This document shows positions 1 through 7,653 of a stretch of DNA of 64,000 nt, in pieces. This stretch comes from Candidatus Edwardsbacteria bacterium RifOxyA12_full_54_48. Its GTDB lineage: Bacteria; Edwardsbacteria; AC1; EtOH8. The DNA is taken from NCBI GenBank assembly GCA_001777915.1, contig MFFN01000002.1, forward strand, positions 186,001-250,000, written 5' to 3'. How positions within the stretch are numbered: position 1 is the stretch's first letter; every line of letters starts with the position of its first letter. The translations under genes and the position numbers were made by a program. Below the pieces are notes generated by a model. That model was not told where the DNA came from and made no database searches. It was given only the letters and a program-made list of their open reading frames with translations.

Positions 1-541
1 TCAGTTTGAGGGTCAGAAGTTTTTTGACTATCTCCTCGGTCTTGGAGGCGTCGATGCCGATTATTCCGCCCAGGGCGGCGTAATCATACGGGAAGTCCAC
101 CACGATCCCCTCGGCCGTCTGGGCCCCCCGTTCCTTGGCCATGGACACCAGCAGGGCCACCACCCGGCGCATCTCGTCCCGGATCAACAGGAACTCCACC
201 TGGCGGTTGGTGTCCCTCAGGCGGCGGGTCATGGTCTCCAGAACATACTCGATCATGGGGTTGTCCTTGAGCTGGGATTTGAAGGCGTCCCGGTCCACGA
301 TCAGCAGGTTGACCTCGTCCACCGCGGTGGCGGTGGCCGACCGGGGGCTGCCGTCGATCACCGCCATCTCCCCGAAGAAATCCCCCTCCTTGATGATGGC
401 CAGGGTCTTCTCGATGTTCCCGGCGCTGCGGCTGATCTTGATCTTTCCGGCCCGGATCAGGTACATTTCGCTTCCGGCGTCTCCCTGCCTGAAAATGACC
501 TCGTCCGGTTTAAAATTCTTTTCGTATTCCTGACCAGCCAT
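1..541 (-). CDS. Cyclic nucleotide-binding (CRP/FNR-like) regulator, 3' end cut off
   Basis: The visible 180 residues begin with a cyclic-nucleotide-binding jelly roll (about residues 10-100). Its phosphate-binding cassette is clear at residues 56-71 (FFGEMAVIDGSPRSAT). A long helix follows, and then a segment with YAALGGIIGIDASKTEE (about 154-170) that looks like the start of a winged helix-turn-helix. It is therefore probably a CRP-family transcription factor that binds a nucleotide and DNA in the cytoplasm. The start is the ATG closest to a clear upstream promoter. The reading frame is still open at the window edge, so the end of the HTH is missing. A plain cNMP-binding protein without DNA binding is the alternative. 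Confidence 0.85.
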   Translation of the reverse strand, partial: MAGQEYEKNFKPDEVIFRQGDAGSEMYLIRAGKIKISRSAGNIEKTLAIIKEGDFFGEMAVIDGSPRSATATAVDEVNLLIVDRDAFKSQLKDNPMIEYVLETMTRRLRDTNRQVEFLLIRDEMRRVVALLVSMAKERGAQTAEGIVVDFPYDYAALGGIIGIDASKTEEIVKKLLTLKL

Positions 542-601
542 ACGGCATTCCCCCAATATTTAAGTTGAGACGACTTTTCAGGTTTTCCCCTTTAAAGCAT
601 A

Positions 602-630
602 AATATATCATTAACTTACGAATATTTCAA
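602..630 (-). promoter_or_regulatory. Sigma70-like promoter for the cNMP-binding regulator
   Basis: On the minus strand TTGAAA (625-630) is followed after 17 nt by TATATT (602-607). This would start transcription near 595 and give a leader of about 54 nt. It lies just past the terminator of the preceding gene, as expected for an independent unit. The assignment is by motif and spacing only. Confidence 0.5.
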
Positions 631-631
631 G

Positions 632-671
632 GAAAAACTAAAAGGGCGTCTTAATTTAACATAAGACGCCC
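632..671 (-). terminator. Rho-independent terminator after the secreted cysteine protease gene
   Basis: A perfect 10-bp stem, GGGCGTCTTA (644-653) with TAAGACGCCC (662-671), has an 8-nt loop. On the minus strand it runs into a T-rich tail (TTTTAGTTTTT). It sits 16 nt beyond the stop codon of the protease gene. Confidence 0.8.
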
Positions 672-687
672 CGGATGGAAGTGATGC

Positions 688-3144
688 TTATCGGATGGAG
701 ATGATCTTTTCCAGCATTTTTCCGTAACCGGTCTCGGCCTTTATGAAGTACACCCCGGCGGCCGCCCGTTTGCCGGCTTGATCCCGGCCGTCCCAAACAA
801 AATTGTGCCGTCCCCCGGGTTTCTCCCCCTCGAACACCGTTTTTACCATCCGGCCGCAGATGTCGTATATCCTGAGGGTCACCGGTGATTTGCCGGGAAG
901 GCTCAGGCTGAAGGTGCTTTTTTGCCGGAACGGACTGGGATAGGCCGAAAGCCCCGGTTTCAGGCTGGCGCCGGACCGAAGGGGGTTTTCATCATTGCTG
1001 ATCCCCAGCGCGGGATTTCCGAAGAATCCCGTTATCAGGGAGTCCACCGGCTGGCTGAACCCGGCCCCGGCGGTTATCCAAAGGCTCTGTCCCGAACCAT
1101 AGGTGTTATAAACCGCCGCTATGGCCGAAGTGACCGTTCCCAGATGGGCCAAGGGAACCGCCGCCGGCTGCAGGCCGCTCAGCCGGCCGTTGACGGCCGC
1201 AAGTATTCCCAGGGTGTCTCCGTGATCGATCGATGCCACCCCGAAAGGATTTTGATAATCGGATATCACGTTGATCCCGGCCCCGGTATAAAAGGCATAA
1301 CCGGTGGCCCCCAGCCATCGGCTTACCGGCAACAGATTGCTTCCTCCGCTTAAATTGTAGACCGATTTTCCCACCGACAAGGCCAACCCGCCCGATCCGA
1401 TAAAACTGCTCACCCGGGAAGAATCGGCCATGGTCAGACCGTTTTCCAGGATCAGGGCCTGGTAATTCCCGCCGATCACGGGAGGCATCAAGCTCAGGCT
1501 GTCGACCTGGCCCCAGCGGGTTCTTGCCAGATTTAGCATTCCGGACGACGAACCGATGCACAGCGCATCCCCGGATCCCAGCACCCACAGCCCGAGGTCT
1601 GCATTTCTGGTCAGGGTATCCAGGCTGTCGATTCCGGATACCGTGACCTGGTACCTGCCCGGAGAGGCATCGGTCGAGGAGACTACTTTTACTGAACAGG
1701 AATCCAAGGGAACAAGCACATCCCGGTCGAACTCAACGGATATGGAACCGGATGAAGGCAATGGTGTCACCTGGGCGCTCATACAGACCGGCAGGGCAAA
1801 ACCGTTGACCGGCTCCAGCCGCACCCGGAAGCAGGCGCTGTCCCCCTGGCTGAGGGTGGTCTCCGCCGGATCGGCGCTGATCCCGAAATCCCGGTAATGC
1901 AGGGAGACATTGGTATAATGATGATCATAATCATCGGCAATTGCATTCGGCGTCTCCAGGGAAGAATTAGCCACCCCCCAATCCAGGCTCTCTGCCCCCA
2001 GATATTCGACTGTTCCGGAGATGCCGTCGATTTGGACGTCCCGGCACTGAAGATAGATATTATTCCCTTCGGTGCTGTCCAGATACGAAACTCCCTCGGT
2101 TAGGTCCAAAACAATATTATTCCCCGGGAACGGATTATCCCCGCCGCCAAAAGTATAGCCGTCCTGGGTATTTATATAAAATTGCCGGGACCAGTCCGGC
2201 GACAGCGCGGGGCCAACCCCGGCCCTGATCTGGACGCTGCCGCGATTGCCATGATTTATCCTGGCCCTCATTTTCAGCCGGGGCTGGTATCCTATCCTGT
2301 CCGATGAATAAAAAGCCGCCTGGTATGACGTCCGGGAATCGGTGGCAGCCTGATAAGACATCCAGTAGTATCCGCCGTCTCCCCATGAGGGTCCCCAGGA
2401 ATTGACCACCCGGAAGGCCCCCCGGCCGTCATTGGTCACCAGGGAATCGTCGTAGCCGGCGATGCAATTGGCATGCCCTCCACGGATGTCACCGGAAAGA
2501 TCGGCCACGCAGAAGATATTGTTATATGAGGAGATATTATCGTAATTGGCGTAGACCAGCAGGCCGATCACCACGTTGTTGCCCTCAGCCAAACATTGCT
2601 TGACCCCCTCTATCCCCAGATCGTCGGACAGGTCGAACCAGAACCATTCATTACAGCGGTAGGGTATGGCCGAATCGTAGGCTGTTTCGCTGGGCCAGCT
2701 AGTGCACTCCCCATCGTTATAGGGCTTCAGCAAGATCGACGAACTTCCCATGTCGCACAATACCTGAAAAGCATCGCCGAACCACGATCCGTTATCCGCC
2801 CCGCCGTTGATCTGATTGTATACGAACGAAGGGCTGAATAAGTGGTTGGAATCCGCCAGTGACCAGTTGTGCTCAACCCACTCCTGATAGCTCTTGTGGT
2901 AGTAGGCCGTGGCCCAGGCGGTGCAGGACCCCTGCCCACCCTGGTTGCCCACCGGCGGCATATCGGCCGAGTGGTCCACCGAAGAAGGCAAGGTCCCTTT
3001 CGACCCTGCGACCTTTATTTCGTGCCCCGGAGCCGTCACCCGGGGATCCTTCCATATCAGGCCCAGGCGGTGCAATTCGTCGGCTTTGGTGACCGAGCAG
3101 CAAACCGCCGGAAGGATCAATAAGATGAGTGCGATCTTTTTCAT
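688..3144 (-). CDS. Secreted papain-like (C1) cysteine protease with T9SS-type C-terminal domain
   Basis: An 818-residue protein with an N-terminal signal peptide (MKKIALILLILPAVCCS). The peptidase C1 domain spans about residues 50-290. The oxyanion Gln68 and nucleophile Cys74 lie in GNQGGQGSCTAW, the likely catalytic His224 in GGHANCIAGYDD and Asn248 in VVNSWGPSWGDGGYYW. A long beta-rich middle follows. The last 90 or so residues form a FlgD-like fold (YPSPFRQKSTFSLSLPGKS, then WDGRDQAGKRAAAGVYFIKA), the usual sorting/anchoring module of T9SS cargo. It is thus a likely client of the PorU/PorV system encoded near 35-42 kb. Its own promoter and terminator make it a single-gene unit. The ATG is preceded by AAAGGA. 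The substrate cannot be read from sequence. Confidence 0.87.
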   Translation of the reverse strand: MKKIALILLILPAVCCSVTKADELHRLGLIWKDPRVTAPGHEIKVAGSKGTLPSSVDHSADMPPVGNQGGQGSCTAWATAYYHKSYQEWVEHNWSLADSNHLFSPSFVYNQINGGADNGSWFGDAFQVLCDMGSSSILLKPYNDGECTSWPSETAYDSAIPYRCNEWFWFDLSDDLGIEGVKQCLAEGNNVVIGLLVYANYDNISSYNNIFCVADLSGDIRGGHANCIAGYDDSLVTNDGRGAFRVVNSWGPSWGDGGYYWMSYQAATDSRTSYQAAFYSSDRIGYQPRLKMRARINHGNRGSVQIRAGVGPALSPDWSRQFYINTQDGYTFGGGDNPFPGNNIVLDLTEGVSYLDSTEGNNIYLQCRDVQIDGISGTVEYLGAESLDWGVANSSLETPNAIADDYDHHYTNVSLHYRDFGISADPAETTLSQGDSACFRVRLEPVNGFALPVCMSAQVTPLPSSGSISVEFDRDVLVPLDSCSVKVVSSTDASPGRYQVTVSGIDSLDTLTRNADLGLWVLGSGDALCIGSSSGMLNLARTRWGQVDSLSLMPPVIGGNYQALILENGLTMADSSRVSSFIGSGGLALSVGKSVYNLSGGSNLLPVSRWLGATGYAFYTGAGINVISDYQNPFGVASIDHGDTLGILAAVNGRLSGLQPAAVPLAHLGTVTSAIAAVYNTYGSGQSLWITAGAGFSQPVDSLITGFFGNPALGISNDENPLRSGASLKPGLSAYPSPFRQKSTFSLSLPGKSPVTLRIYDICGRMVKTVFEGEKPGGRHNFVWDGRDQAGKRAAAGVYFIKAETGYGKMLEKIISIR

Positions 3145-3168
3145 AATATCCTTTAACTAATTGGAGTG

Positions 3169-3196
3169 ATTATAACAGGAACTCCCCCAAAGTCAA
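3169..3196 (-). promoter_or_regulatory. Sigma70-like promoter for the cysteine protease gene
   Basis: On the minus strand TTGACT (3191-3196) is followed after 16 nt by TATAAT (3169-3174), about 25 nt before the start codon. It overlaps back to back with the divergent promoter of the DUF3467 gene. Confidence 0.62.
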
Positions 3197-3204
3197 CATT
3201 AAAC

Positions 3205-3234
3205 TTGACACCGGTCCTCCATGTCTGATAGAAT
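3205..3234 (+). promoter_or_regulatory. Sigma70-like promoter for the DUF3467 gene
   Basis: TTGACA (3205-3210) is followed after 18 nt by TAGAAT (3229-3234), giving a predicted start near 3241 and a leader of about 30 nt with AAGG before the ATG. The divergent layout with the protease promoter leaves only about 9 nt between the two -35 boxes, so the two may interfere with each other. Confidence 0.55.
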
Positions 3235-3272
3235 GATTTTGTTATCCAAATAATTCTATAAAGGCAGATAAA

Positions 3273-3593
3273 ATGGAACAGAACCCGCAGAACCAGCTCA
3301 ATATCGAACTGGGTGAAAAAGAGGCCGAAGGCGTCTACTCCAACCTGGCATTGATCGCCCACTCCCCCTCGGAGTTCATCATAGACTTTGCCCGGGTGCT
3401 GCCCGGCATCCCCAAGGCCAAGATCTATTCCCGGATCGTCACCACCCCCCAGCATGCCAAAATGCTGTTGAACGCCCTGGAGGACAATATCAAGAAATAC
3501 GAGGCCCAGTTCGGGGCCATCAAGACCTTCGGCCAGGAGAACCGGGGGATCGGTTTCAAAATCGGCGACGAAAAGAACGGCGACAAGAAGTGA
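3273..3593 (+). CDS. DUF3467 family small protein
   Basis: A 106-residue soluble protein with the DUF3467 pattern: EGVYSNLALIAHSPSEFIID (residues 15-34), then the RVLPGIPKAKIYSRIVTTPQHAK region and a helix LLNALEDNIKKYEAQFG. The family is widespread in FCB and other bacteria and has no established function. The N-terminal INIELGEKEAEGVYSN-type opening is typical, so the length and start look complete. It is the only gene on the plus strand here and converges on the SagB-type gene, sharing a bidirectional terminator with it. The tail (GDEKNGDKK) is charged and probably disordered. Confidence 0.87.
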   Translation: MEQNPQNQLNIELGEKEAEGVYSNLALIAHSPSEFIIDFARVLPGIPKAKIYSRIVTTPQHAKMLLNALEDNIKKYEAQFGAIKTFGQENRGIGFKIGDEKNGDKK

Positions 3594-3610
3594 TCCCCGG
3601 CATTGAACCA

Positions 3611-3644
3611 ACAAAAAAGCGAGGTGTTCACCTCGCTTTTTTGA
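3611..3644. terminator. Bidirectional terminator shared by two convergent genes
   Basis: The stem GCGAGGTG/CACCTCGC (3619-3626 and 3629-3636) has a 2-nt loop. An A-run flanks it on the left and a T-run on the right, so it can terminate transcription from both sides. The TGA stop of the minus-strand SagB-type gene lies inside the hairpin (3628-3630). Confidence 0.85.
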
Positions 3645-4350
3645 TTTCGGGCTTTCCCACCGGGATCAGATATAAAGGCACTTCCTGATTTCCCAGGTTT
3701 AAAACGGCCTTCAGGGACCGATCGTCAAAGGCGCCCACCATGACCGTACCCAGTCCCAGGGCCACTGCCTGCAGCGATATGTTCTGCCCGACATGGCCCG
3801 CCTCCATATCGGCGTAGCGGATCTTCCTGTCCTTGTAACGGGAATCGATCTTATCGTATGAAACAATTATCACAATGGTGGCCGGCGCCGATCTTATGCT
3901 CTTCTGGCCAAGCGCCGCGGCCGAAAAGCTTTCCCGGATATCCCCTTTTGAAATGATCTCCAGCTGGTGGGGTTCCGGCAGGTATCTGTATAACCCCGGC
4001 CGAAGGCTGTCGACGTTGCCGGCCGCCAGATAGATCACCAAAGGATAGCACGCTCCCGCCGAGGGAGCTGTCCGGTTCCCCTTATTGGTGGTTATTCCCT
4101 GGGCGGCCCAAAGCAGCTGCGATATCTCTGCGATGGTCACCGGCCTGTCGGCATAATCCCTCACCGAACGCCTTTTGAACAGGGACTCCTCAAGCGGCAT
4201 TTTGCCGGTCAGCGACGGAGCCGGGAGGCTTATCATGGTTGAAGGTCCCCGAGAGGACGGTATCGGGGGATTTCCCGCCAGACAGGTGGAAAAAGACAGG
4301 AGAAGGATGGCTATTATCGCGGGTGATTTTCTATCTTTGGTCATCGGCAC
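3628..4350 (-). CDS. SagB/ThcOx-type nitroreductase-family protein with export signal
   Basis: A 240-residue protein. A hydrophobic segment at residues 11-25 (IIAILLLSFSTCLAG) looks like a signal peptide; a lipobox around Cys23 is poor. The FMN-dependent nitroreductase fold follows, with RRSVRDYADRPVTIAE (60-75), LLWAAQGITTNKGNRTAPSA (79-98) and SAGACYPLVIYLA, the signatures of the SagB-type dehydrogenase subgroup. The C-terminal part (AGHVGQNISLQAVALGLGT) is the usual flavin/dimer helix. SagB proteins in azole-forming clusters oxidise thiazoline peptides, but no cyclodehydratase or precursor peptide is nearby, so a general oxidoreductase role is more likely. It starts 21 nt after the tRNA-Gly gene and is probably transcribed from the tRNA promoter. 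Confidence 0.85.
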   Translation of the reverse strand: MPMTKDRKSPAIIAILLLSFSTCLAGNPPIPSSRGPSTMISLPAPSLTGKMPLEESLFKRRSVRDYADRPVTIAEISQLLWAAQGITTNKGNRTAPSAGACYPLVIYLAAGNVDSLRPGLYRYLPEPHQLEIISKGDIRESFSAAALGQKSIRSAPATIVIIVSYDKIDSRYKDRKIRYADMEAGHVGQNISLQAVALGLGTVMVGAFDDRSLKAVLNLGNQEVPLYLIPVGKPEIKKAR

Positions 4351-4371
4351 TCCTTTGAGATAGAAATAAAA

Positions 4372-4446
4372 TGGAGCGGGTGATGGGGATCGAACCCACG
4401 ATATTCAGCTTGGGAAGCTGACGTTCTACCACTGAACTACACCCGC
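4372..4446 (-). tRNA. tRNA-Gly (anticodon CCC)
   Basis: A complete cloverleaf: acceptor stem GCGGGTG/CACCCGC, D-arm GTTC...GAAC, anticodon stem TCAGC/GCTGA with loop TTCCCAA (anticodon CCC), T-arm GTGGG with TTCGATC, discriminator T and an encoded CCA at 4372-4374. It has its own consensus promoter only a few bases upstream of the 5' end. The nitroreductase gene downstream follows closely. Confidence 0.97.
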
Positions 4447-4458
4447 TCGTGATGGGAT

Positions 4459-4487
4459 ATTTTACTTAATTTATCCGGTTTTGTCAA
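4459..4487 (-). promoter_or_regulatory. Consensus promoter for tRNA-Gly (and probably the SagB-type gene)
   Basis: On the minus strand TTGACA (4482-4487) is followed after exactly 17 nt by TAAAAT (4459-4464), placing the transcription start about 6 nt before the mature tRNA 5' end. It lies directly after the stop codon of the upstream glycosyltransferase gene. Confidence 0.75.
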
Positions 4488-4496
4488 GCTATTGGA

Positions 4497-5480
4497 TCAT
4501 CCGGCGAGAACATCATCGGGGGTGATCTTCTTCAGGCAGTTATAATGTCCGTACCGGCAGATCCTTTTGTAACAGGGACTGCAGGGCTCCTGATTGTATA
4601 TTATTCGGTGCCCCTCTCCCCAGGGGCCGGTCCAGACCGGGCTGGTGGAGCCGAAGATGGCCGTCACTCTGGCCCCGCAGGCCGCCGCCAGGTGCATCAC
4701 CCCGGTGTCGTTGGTGACAAAGGACGGGATCAGGCTCAGCAGGGCCGCGCTTTCCCGCAGGCTCAGTTCTCCGGCCAGGTTGGCCGTCCCCCGCCCTATC
4801 CCCACCGCGATATCCCGGCAGAGCTCATTCTCCGAAGCGGAGCCGAAGATCATCACCCTCTTTCCGCCTTCCGATAATTTCCGCCCCAGCCGGATCCAGT
4901 TCTCCACCGGCCACATCTTGGCCGGTCCGTAGGTGGCGCCCGGCCCGAAGCCCACCAGGTCCTCCGGCCCGGCCTTGATGGCAAAGATCCTCTTCTCGGC
5001 CTTTCCCTTTTCGTCATCGGTCAGATATATCTTCGGAGCTTTGGGCGCGACGTCCGGTCCCAGAAGGGCGGCATAGCCCTGCAGGATATGGCGGGAGCGA
5101 AAATCATTTTGCGAATATTTCAGGCTCTCGGTCAGCAGCAGACCCCGGAGTTCCGAGCCGTATCCGATCCTTTGTTTTATCCCCGCCAGGCGGAACATCA
5201 GAGCCGAGGAGAATGACAAGGGCAGGATGTAGGCCCGGTCGAATCCCCTGCTTTTGATGCTCCGGACGATGCGCCGCAGGCCCTCTTCCTTGCTGAAAGC
5301 GATGATATCGTTCACCCGGGGATCGGCCTCGAACAGTTCGGCCACCCGCTGGTGAGCCAGGATGGTGATCGAGGCTTCGGGATGCTTCTTTTTGCAGGCC
5401 TCGATGAAACCGGTGGAGATCACCGCATCACCTATCCAGTTGGGTACCCGGATGAGTATTTTTTGGTTGTCAGATTTCAT
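4497..5480 (-). CDS. waaF: GT9 family glycosyltransferase, heptosyltransferase II (WaaF)-like
   Basis: A 327-residue two-domain (GT-B) enzyme that should add heptose from ADP-heptose to the LPS inner core at the cytoplasmic face of the inner membrane. Visible motifs are RVPNWIGDAVIS (11-22) at the acceptor domain, GPGATYGPAKMWPVENW (179-195), the nucleotide-sugar loop NDTGVMHLAAACG (257-269) and FGSTSP (276-281). The GATYGPAKMWP and FGSTSP motifs favour heptosyltransferase II. The C-terminal CSPCYKRICRYGHYNC cysteine pattern is typical. The frame is open further upstream, but homology and codon context support the ATG giving MKSDNQKILIRVPN. It is the last of three GT9 genes in a row, the others being transcribed before it. 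Confidence 0.85.
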   Translation of the reverse strand: MKSDNQKILIRVPNWIGDAVISTGFIEACKKKHPEASITILAHQRVAELFEADPRVNDIIAFSKEEGLRRIVRSIKSRGFDRAYILPLSFSSALMFRLAGIKQRIGYGSELRGLLLTESLKYSQNDFRSRHILQGYAALLGPDVAPKAPKIYLTDDEKGKAEKRIFAIKAGPEDLVGFGPGATYGPAKMWPVENWIRLGRKLSEGGKRVMIFGSASENELCRDIAVGIGRGTANLAGELSLRESAALLSLIPSFVTNDTGVMHLAAACGARVTAIFGSTSPVWTGPWGEGHRIIYNQEPCSPCYKRICRYGHYNCLKKITPDDVLAG

Positions 5481-5599
5481 ATGTTTTTCATGAAGGTAAT
5501 TATTGCCACAAAAAGCACATAATTCACATAATGTTACTAGAGTTTTGTGCCCCCTTCGTCGCGGCTCAGGACATGTTTTGTGCCTTATGTGGTTAATCG
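5481..5599. other. Spacer between two GT9 genes with degenerate repeat remnants
   Basis: No gene is seen. The stretch holds an inverted copy of the interspersed TTTGTG...GTGGTT repeat (CCACAAAAAGCACATAATTC near 5510) and a direct one (TTTTGTGCCTTATGTGGTTA near 5574) facing each other. It contains no clear terminator or promoter. Confidence 0.45.
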
Positions 5600-6577
5600 T
5601 CATTGGGCCATAGAATCTTTGACCTGTTCGGCTGTGATAAGTTTCATGCAGTTGAAATGGCCTTTGGGGCATTTCTTTGAGCCATGCAGGGCGCAGGGCC
5701 GGCAGTCCAGTTCGGTTTCGATGACCCTGCTTTCCGGCCGCCAGGGCGCAAAGCCGAATTGTTTGACCGTCGGCCCGAAGATGGCCGCCACCGGCGTGCC
5801 CGCCGCCTCGGCAATGTGCATGGCCCCGGTGTCGTTGGTGACCAGCAGTTTTGCCTGGGACAGCACGTAAGTCAATTGTGCCAGGTCCAACTGCCCGCAA
5901 AGATTGGTGGCATTTGCCCCCGAAGTTTTTATTATTTCCTCAGCAATAGCCTTATCACTTTTATCTCCGACAATAACAATTTTAAAATATGCATTTTGCA
6001 TTTTTGCAATCAGCGAAGCGAACCCCGTCCATCTCTTGGTCGGCCAGTGCGCGCCCGGAGCAATGGCTATGAACTCCCCCTGCGGCAGTTTTATGGTGTC
6101 ATCAACCACCGGATACAGTTTGGGCTTGGCCTCGGGTTGTTTGACTCCGGCCTTCTCCACCGCCGCCAGATAGCGCTGGATCACTGTCTTATAAGTTTTG
6201 CCCCGGCCCCGTCCCCAGACCAGCATCCGGCGGCGCCAGGTGTCCTTGGGCCAGTGGATCTTTTTCCCGGCGTTAAGGCAAAGGGTGATCATCCGACTGC
6301 GCGGGTTGTTCTGCAGGTCTATGATGAAGTTATAATTGTTGGCGCTGAGTTCGTGAATGAACATTAACAGCCCCCGCAGGCCACTGTGCCGACCGGTTTC
6401 GTCAAAGCCGTAAACGTTGGCCAGTTTGGGGTGGCCCTTTAAAAGCCCGGCGAATCTGGCCTTGCAGACGAGGTCTATCTGCGAGCCGGGCTCGGCTTGG
6501 GAGATGGCCTCTATGGCGGCGGTGGCCAGCACAATGTCACCGATGGCGCCCAGGCGGATGAGAAGGTATTTATTCAT
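5600..6577 (-). CDS. GT9 family glycosyltransferase (heptosyltransferase-like)
   Basis: A 325-residue GT-B enzyme of the ADP-heptose:LPS heptosyltransferase family. It opens with MNKYLLIRLGAIGDIVLATA, where GAIGD (10-14) is the conserved acceptor-domain loop. It also has IAIAPGAHWPTKRW, NDTGAMHIAEAAGTPVAAIF and a C-terminal cluster CRPCALHGSKKCPKGHFNC. The start ATG overlaps the stop codon of the upstream GT9 gene (ATGA), so the two are translationally coupled; upstream in-frame sequence belongs to that gene. The acceptor sugar cannot be told. It probably extends the same LPS or other envelope glycan as its neighbours. Confidence 0.85.
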   Translation of the reverse strand: MNKYLLIRLGAIGDIVLATAAIEAISQAEPGSQIDLVCKARFAGLLKGHPKLANVYGFDETGRHSGLRGLLMFIHELSANNYNFIIDLQNNPRSRMITLCLNAGKKIHWPKDTWRRRMLVWGRGRGKTYKTVIQRYLAAVEKAGVKQPEAKPKLYPVVDDTIKLPQGEFIAIAPGAHWPTKRWTGFASLIAKMQNAYFKIVIVGDKSDKAIAEEIIKTSGANATNLCGQLDLAQLTYVLSQAKLLVTNDTGAMHIAEAAGTPVAAIFGPTVKQFGFAPWRPESRVIETELDCRPCALHGSKKCPKGHFNCMKLITAEQVKDSMAQ

Positions 6578-7653
6578 TTTGCTATATTTTGCAAGATTTC
6601 TTTTAATGTTATACCCCTCAGACCACATTTGGCATGGGGCTGGCAGTCCCGGCAATATTCTTCCTCCGGAACAATTTGCACATGCCCCTCTCCCAATGGC
6701 CTCCACCGTTCCGGGCGGCTGGCCGGCGCCGGGCAAAACAGCCCCACCGTCTTTGCCCCGGCTGCCGCGGCCAGGTGCAGGGTGCCGGTGCTGCTGCCCA
6801 CCACCTGCCGGCAATTTGCCAAAATTGCAGCCAGCCGCCGCAATGTCAGCTGTGGCCCGGCCATGGGCACATTGGTATCGCCCTTTGCTTTCTTCAGGAT
6901 CTCTTCCTCCCCCGGCCCGCCCAGGATCAGCGCCTCCTGCTTGGCTTCCACTAATTTCCGAACCAGCTCGCGATATCGCTCCGGCGGCCAGTTGGCCGAG
7001 GAACCTCTATTAGCAGGAAGCACAGCTATGGGGTTTTGGACACCCATTGACATCAGGACACTACGGGCTTCGGACATTTCCAGGTCGCTCAAGAATATCT
7101 GCGGGGGCTCGATCTCATCCGGCAACTCAAATAAACTGCGGGCCACGGAAAGATTATACTCCGTTTCGTGAACATCCTGTCCGTCGTCCCGATATCCTCC
7201 GCCCGGCTTCGATACTGCCGGGCATTGAGTAGTGTCAACGTATCGAAATGCCGGCAACTCAGCCAACGGCGGAGCACTCAATCTCCGGACGGTGTGCGCC
7301 GGCTTGAACCCGGTCAAAACATAATAGGGCCTGAAGCCCAGCCCGGCCTTCTGCTTTATCCCGGCAAAGAATGCCGCCCAGGCCAAAAGCTTTGAAGGAT
7401 GCAGCATCAGCAGGGCCTCATATCTTCCCTGCCGCAGAAGATAGATCAGACAGAAAAAATTCTTTCCCCAGGACACCACTTCGTCCAGATAGGGCTGTCC
7501 GGCAAACAATTCAACCAGCGGCTGGGCGATCATGAACGAGATGAAGACCTCCGGTTTGGCCTTCCGCAGAGCTTTCAGAATTGGTACGGCATTTACGGCG
7601 TCGCCCAGCCGGTCCTGGCGGGCCACTAATATTTTAAGCCTTTTGTCAGGCAA
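6574..7653 (-). CDS. GT9 family glycosyltransferase with an in-frame palindromic insertion
   Basis: A 359-residue GT9 enzyme with LVARQDRLGDAVNAVPILKA near the start, LPANRGSSANWPPERYRELV in the middle, GSSTGTLHLAAAAGAKTVGL in the donor site and CRDCQPHAKCGL at the end. Between residues of about 120 and 160 there is a segment with no obvious counterpart in the two sister genes (LPAFRYVDTTQCPAVSKPGG and following). At DNA level it is a set of nested inverted repeats at about 7201-7247, and it stays in frame. The gene overlaps the membrane-protein gene upstream by 8 nt and the next GT9 gene by 4 nt, so the three form one operon. Function is inferred from family: sugar transfer to LPS core or a related glycan. 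Confidence 0.83.
   Translation of the reverse strand: MPDKRLKILVARQDRLGDAVNAVPILKALRKAKPEVFISFMIAQPLVELFAGQPYLDEVVSWGKNFFCLIYLLRQGRYEALLMLHPSKLLAWAAFFAGIKQKAGLGFRPYYVLTGFKPAHTVRRLSAPPLAELPAFRYVDTTQCPAVSKPGGGYRDDGQDVHETEYNLSVARSLFELPDEIEPPQIFLSDLEMSEARSVLMSMGVQNPIAVLPANRGSSANWPPERYRELVRKLVEAKQEALILGGPGEEEILKKAKGDTNVPMAGPQLTLRRLAAILANCRQVVGSSTGTLHLAAAAGAKTVGLFCPAPASRPERWRPLGEGHVQIVPEEEYCRDCQPHAKCGLRGITLKEILQNIAK
7201..7247. repeat. Nested palindromic element inside a glycosyltransferase gene
   Basis: Two overlapping perfect inverted repeats: GCCCGGC (7201-7207) with GCCGGGC (7217-7223), and TTCGATAC (7208-7215) with GTATCGAA (7240-7247). The flanks carry further CCGGC-rich repeats out to about 7256. 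The element keeps the frame of the host gene open, in the manner of the in-gene palindromic elements known from Rickettsia. No second full copy is seen in the window. Confidence 0.5.

Noticed and set aside
3628-4350. Thiazole/oxazole-modified peptide cluster around the SagB-type gene
   Set aside because: No cyclodehydratase, YcaO or precursor peptide is found nearby; only the dehydrogenase-like gene is present.
5481-5900. N-terminal extension of the waaF-like gene
   Set aside because: The in-frame upstream sequence is the antisense-like, repeat-bearing spacer and part of the next gene; the ATG at MKSDNQK starts the GT9 fold exactly.
6578-6814. N-terminal extension of the second GT9 gene
   Set aside because: It reads the upstream GT9 gene in another frame; the ATGA overlap gives the natural start.
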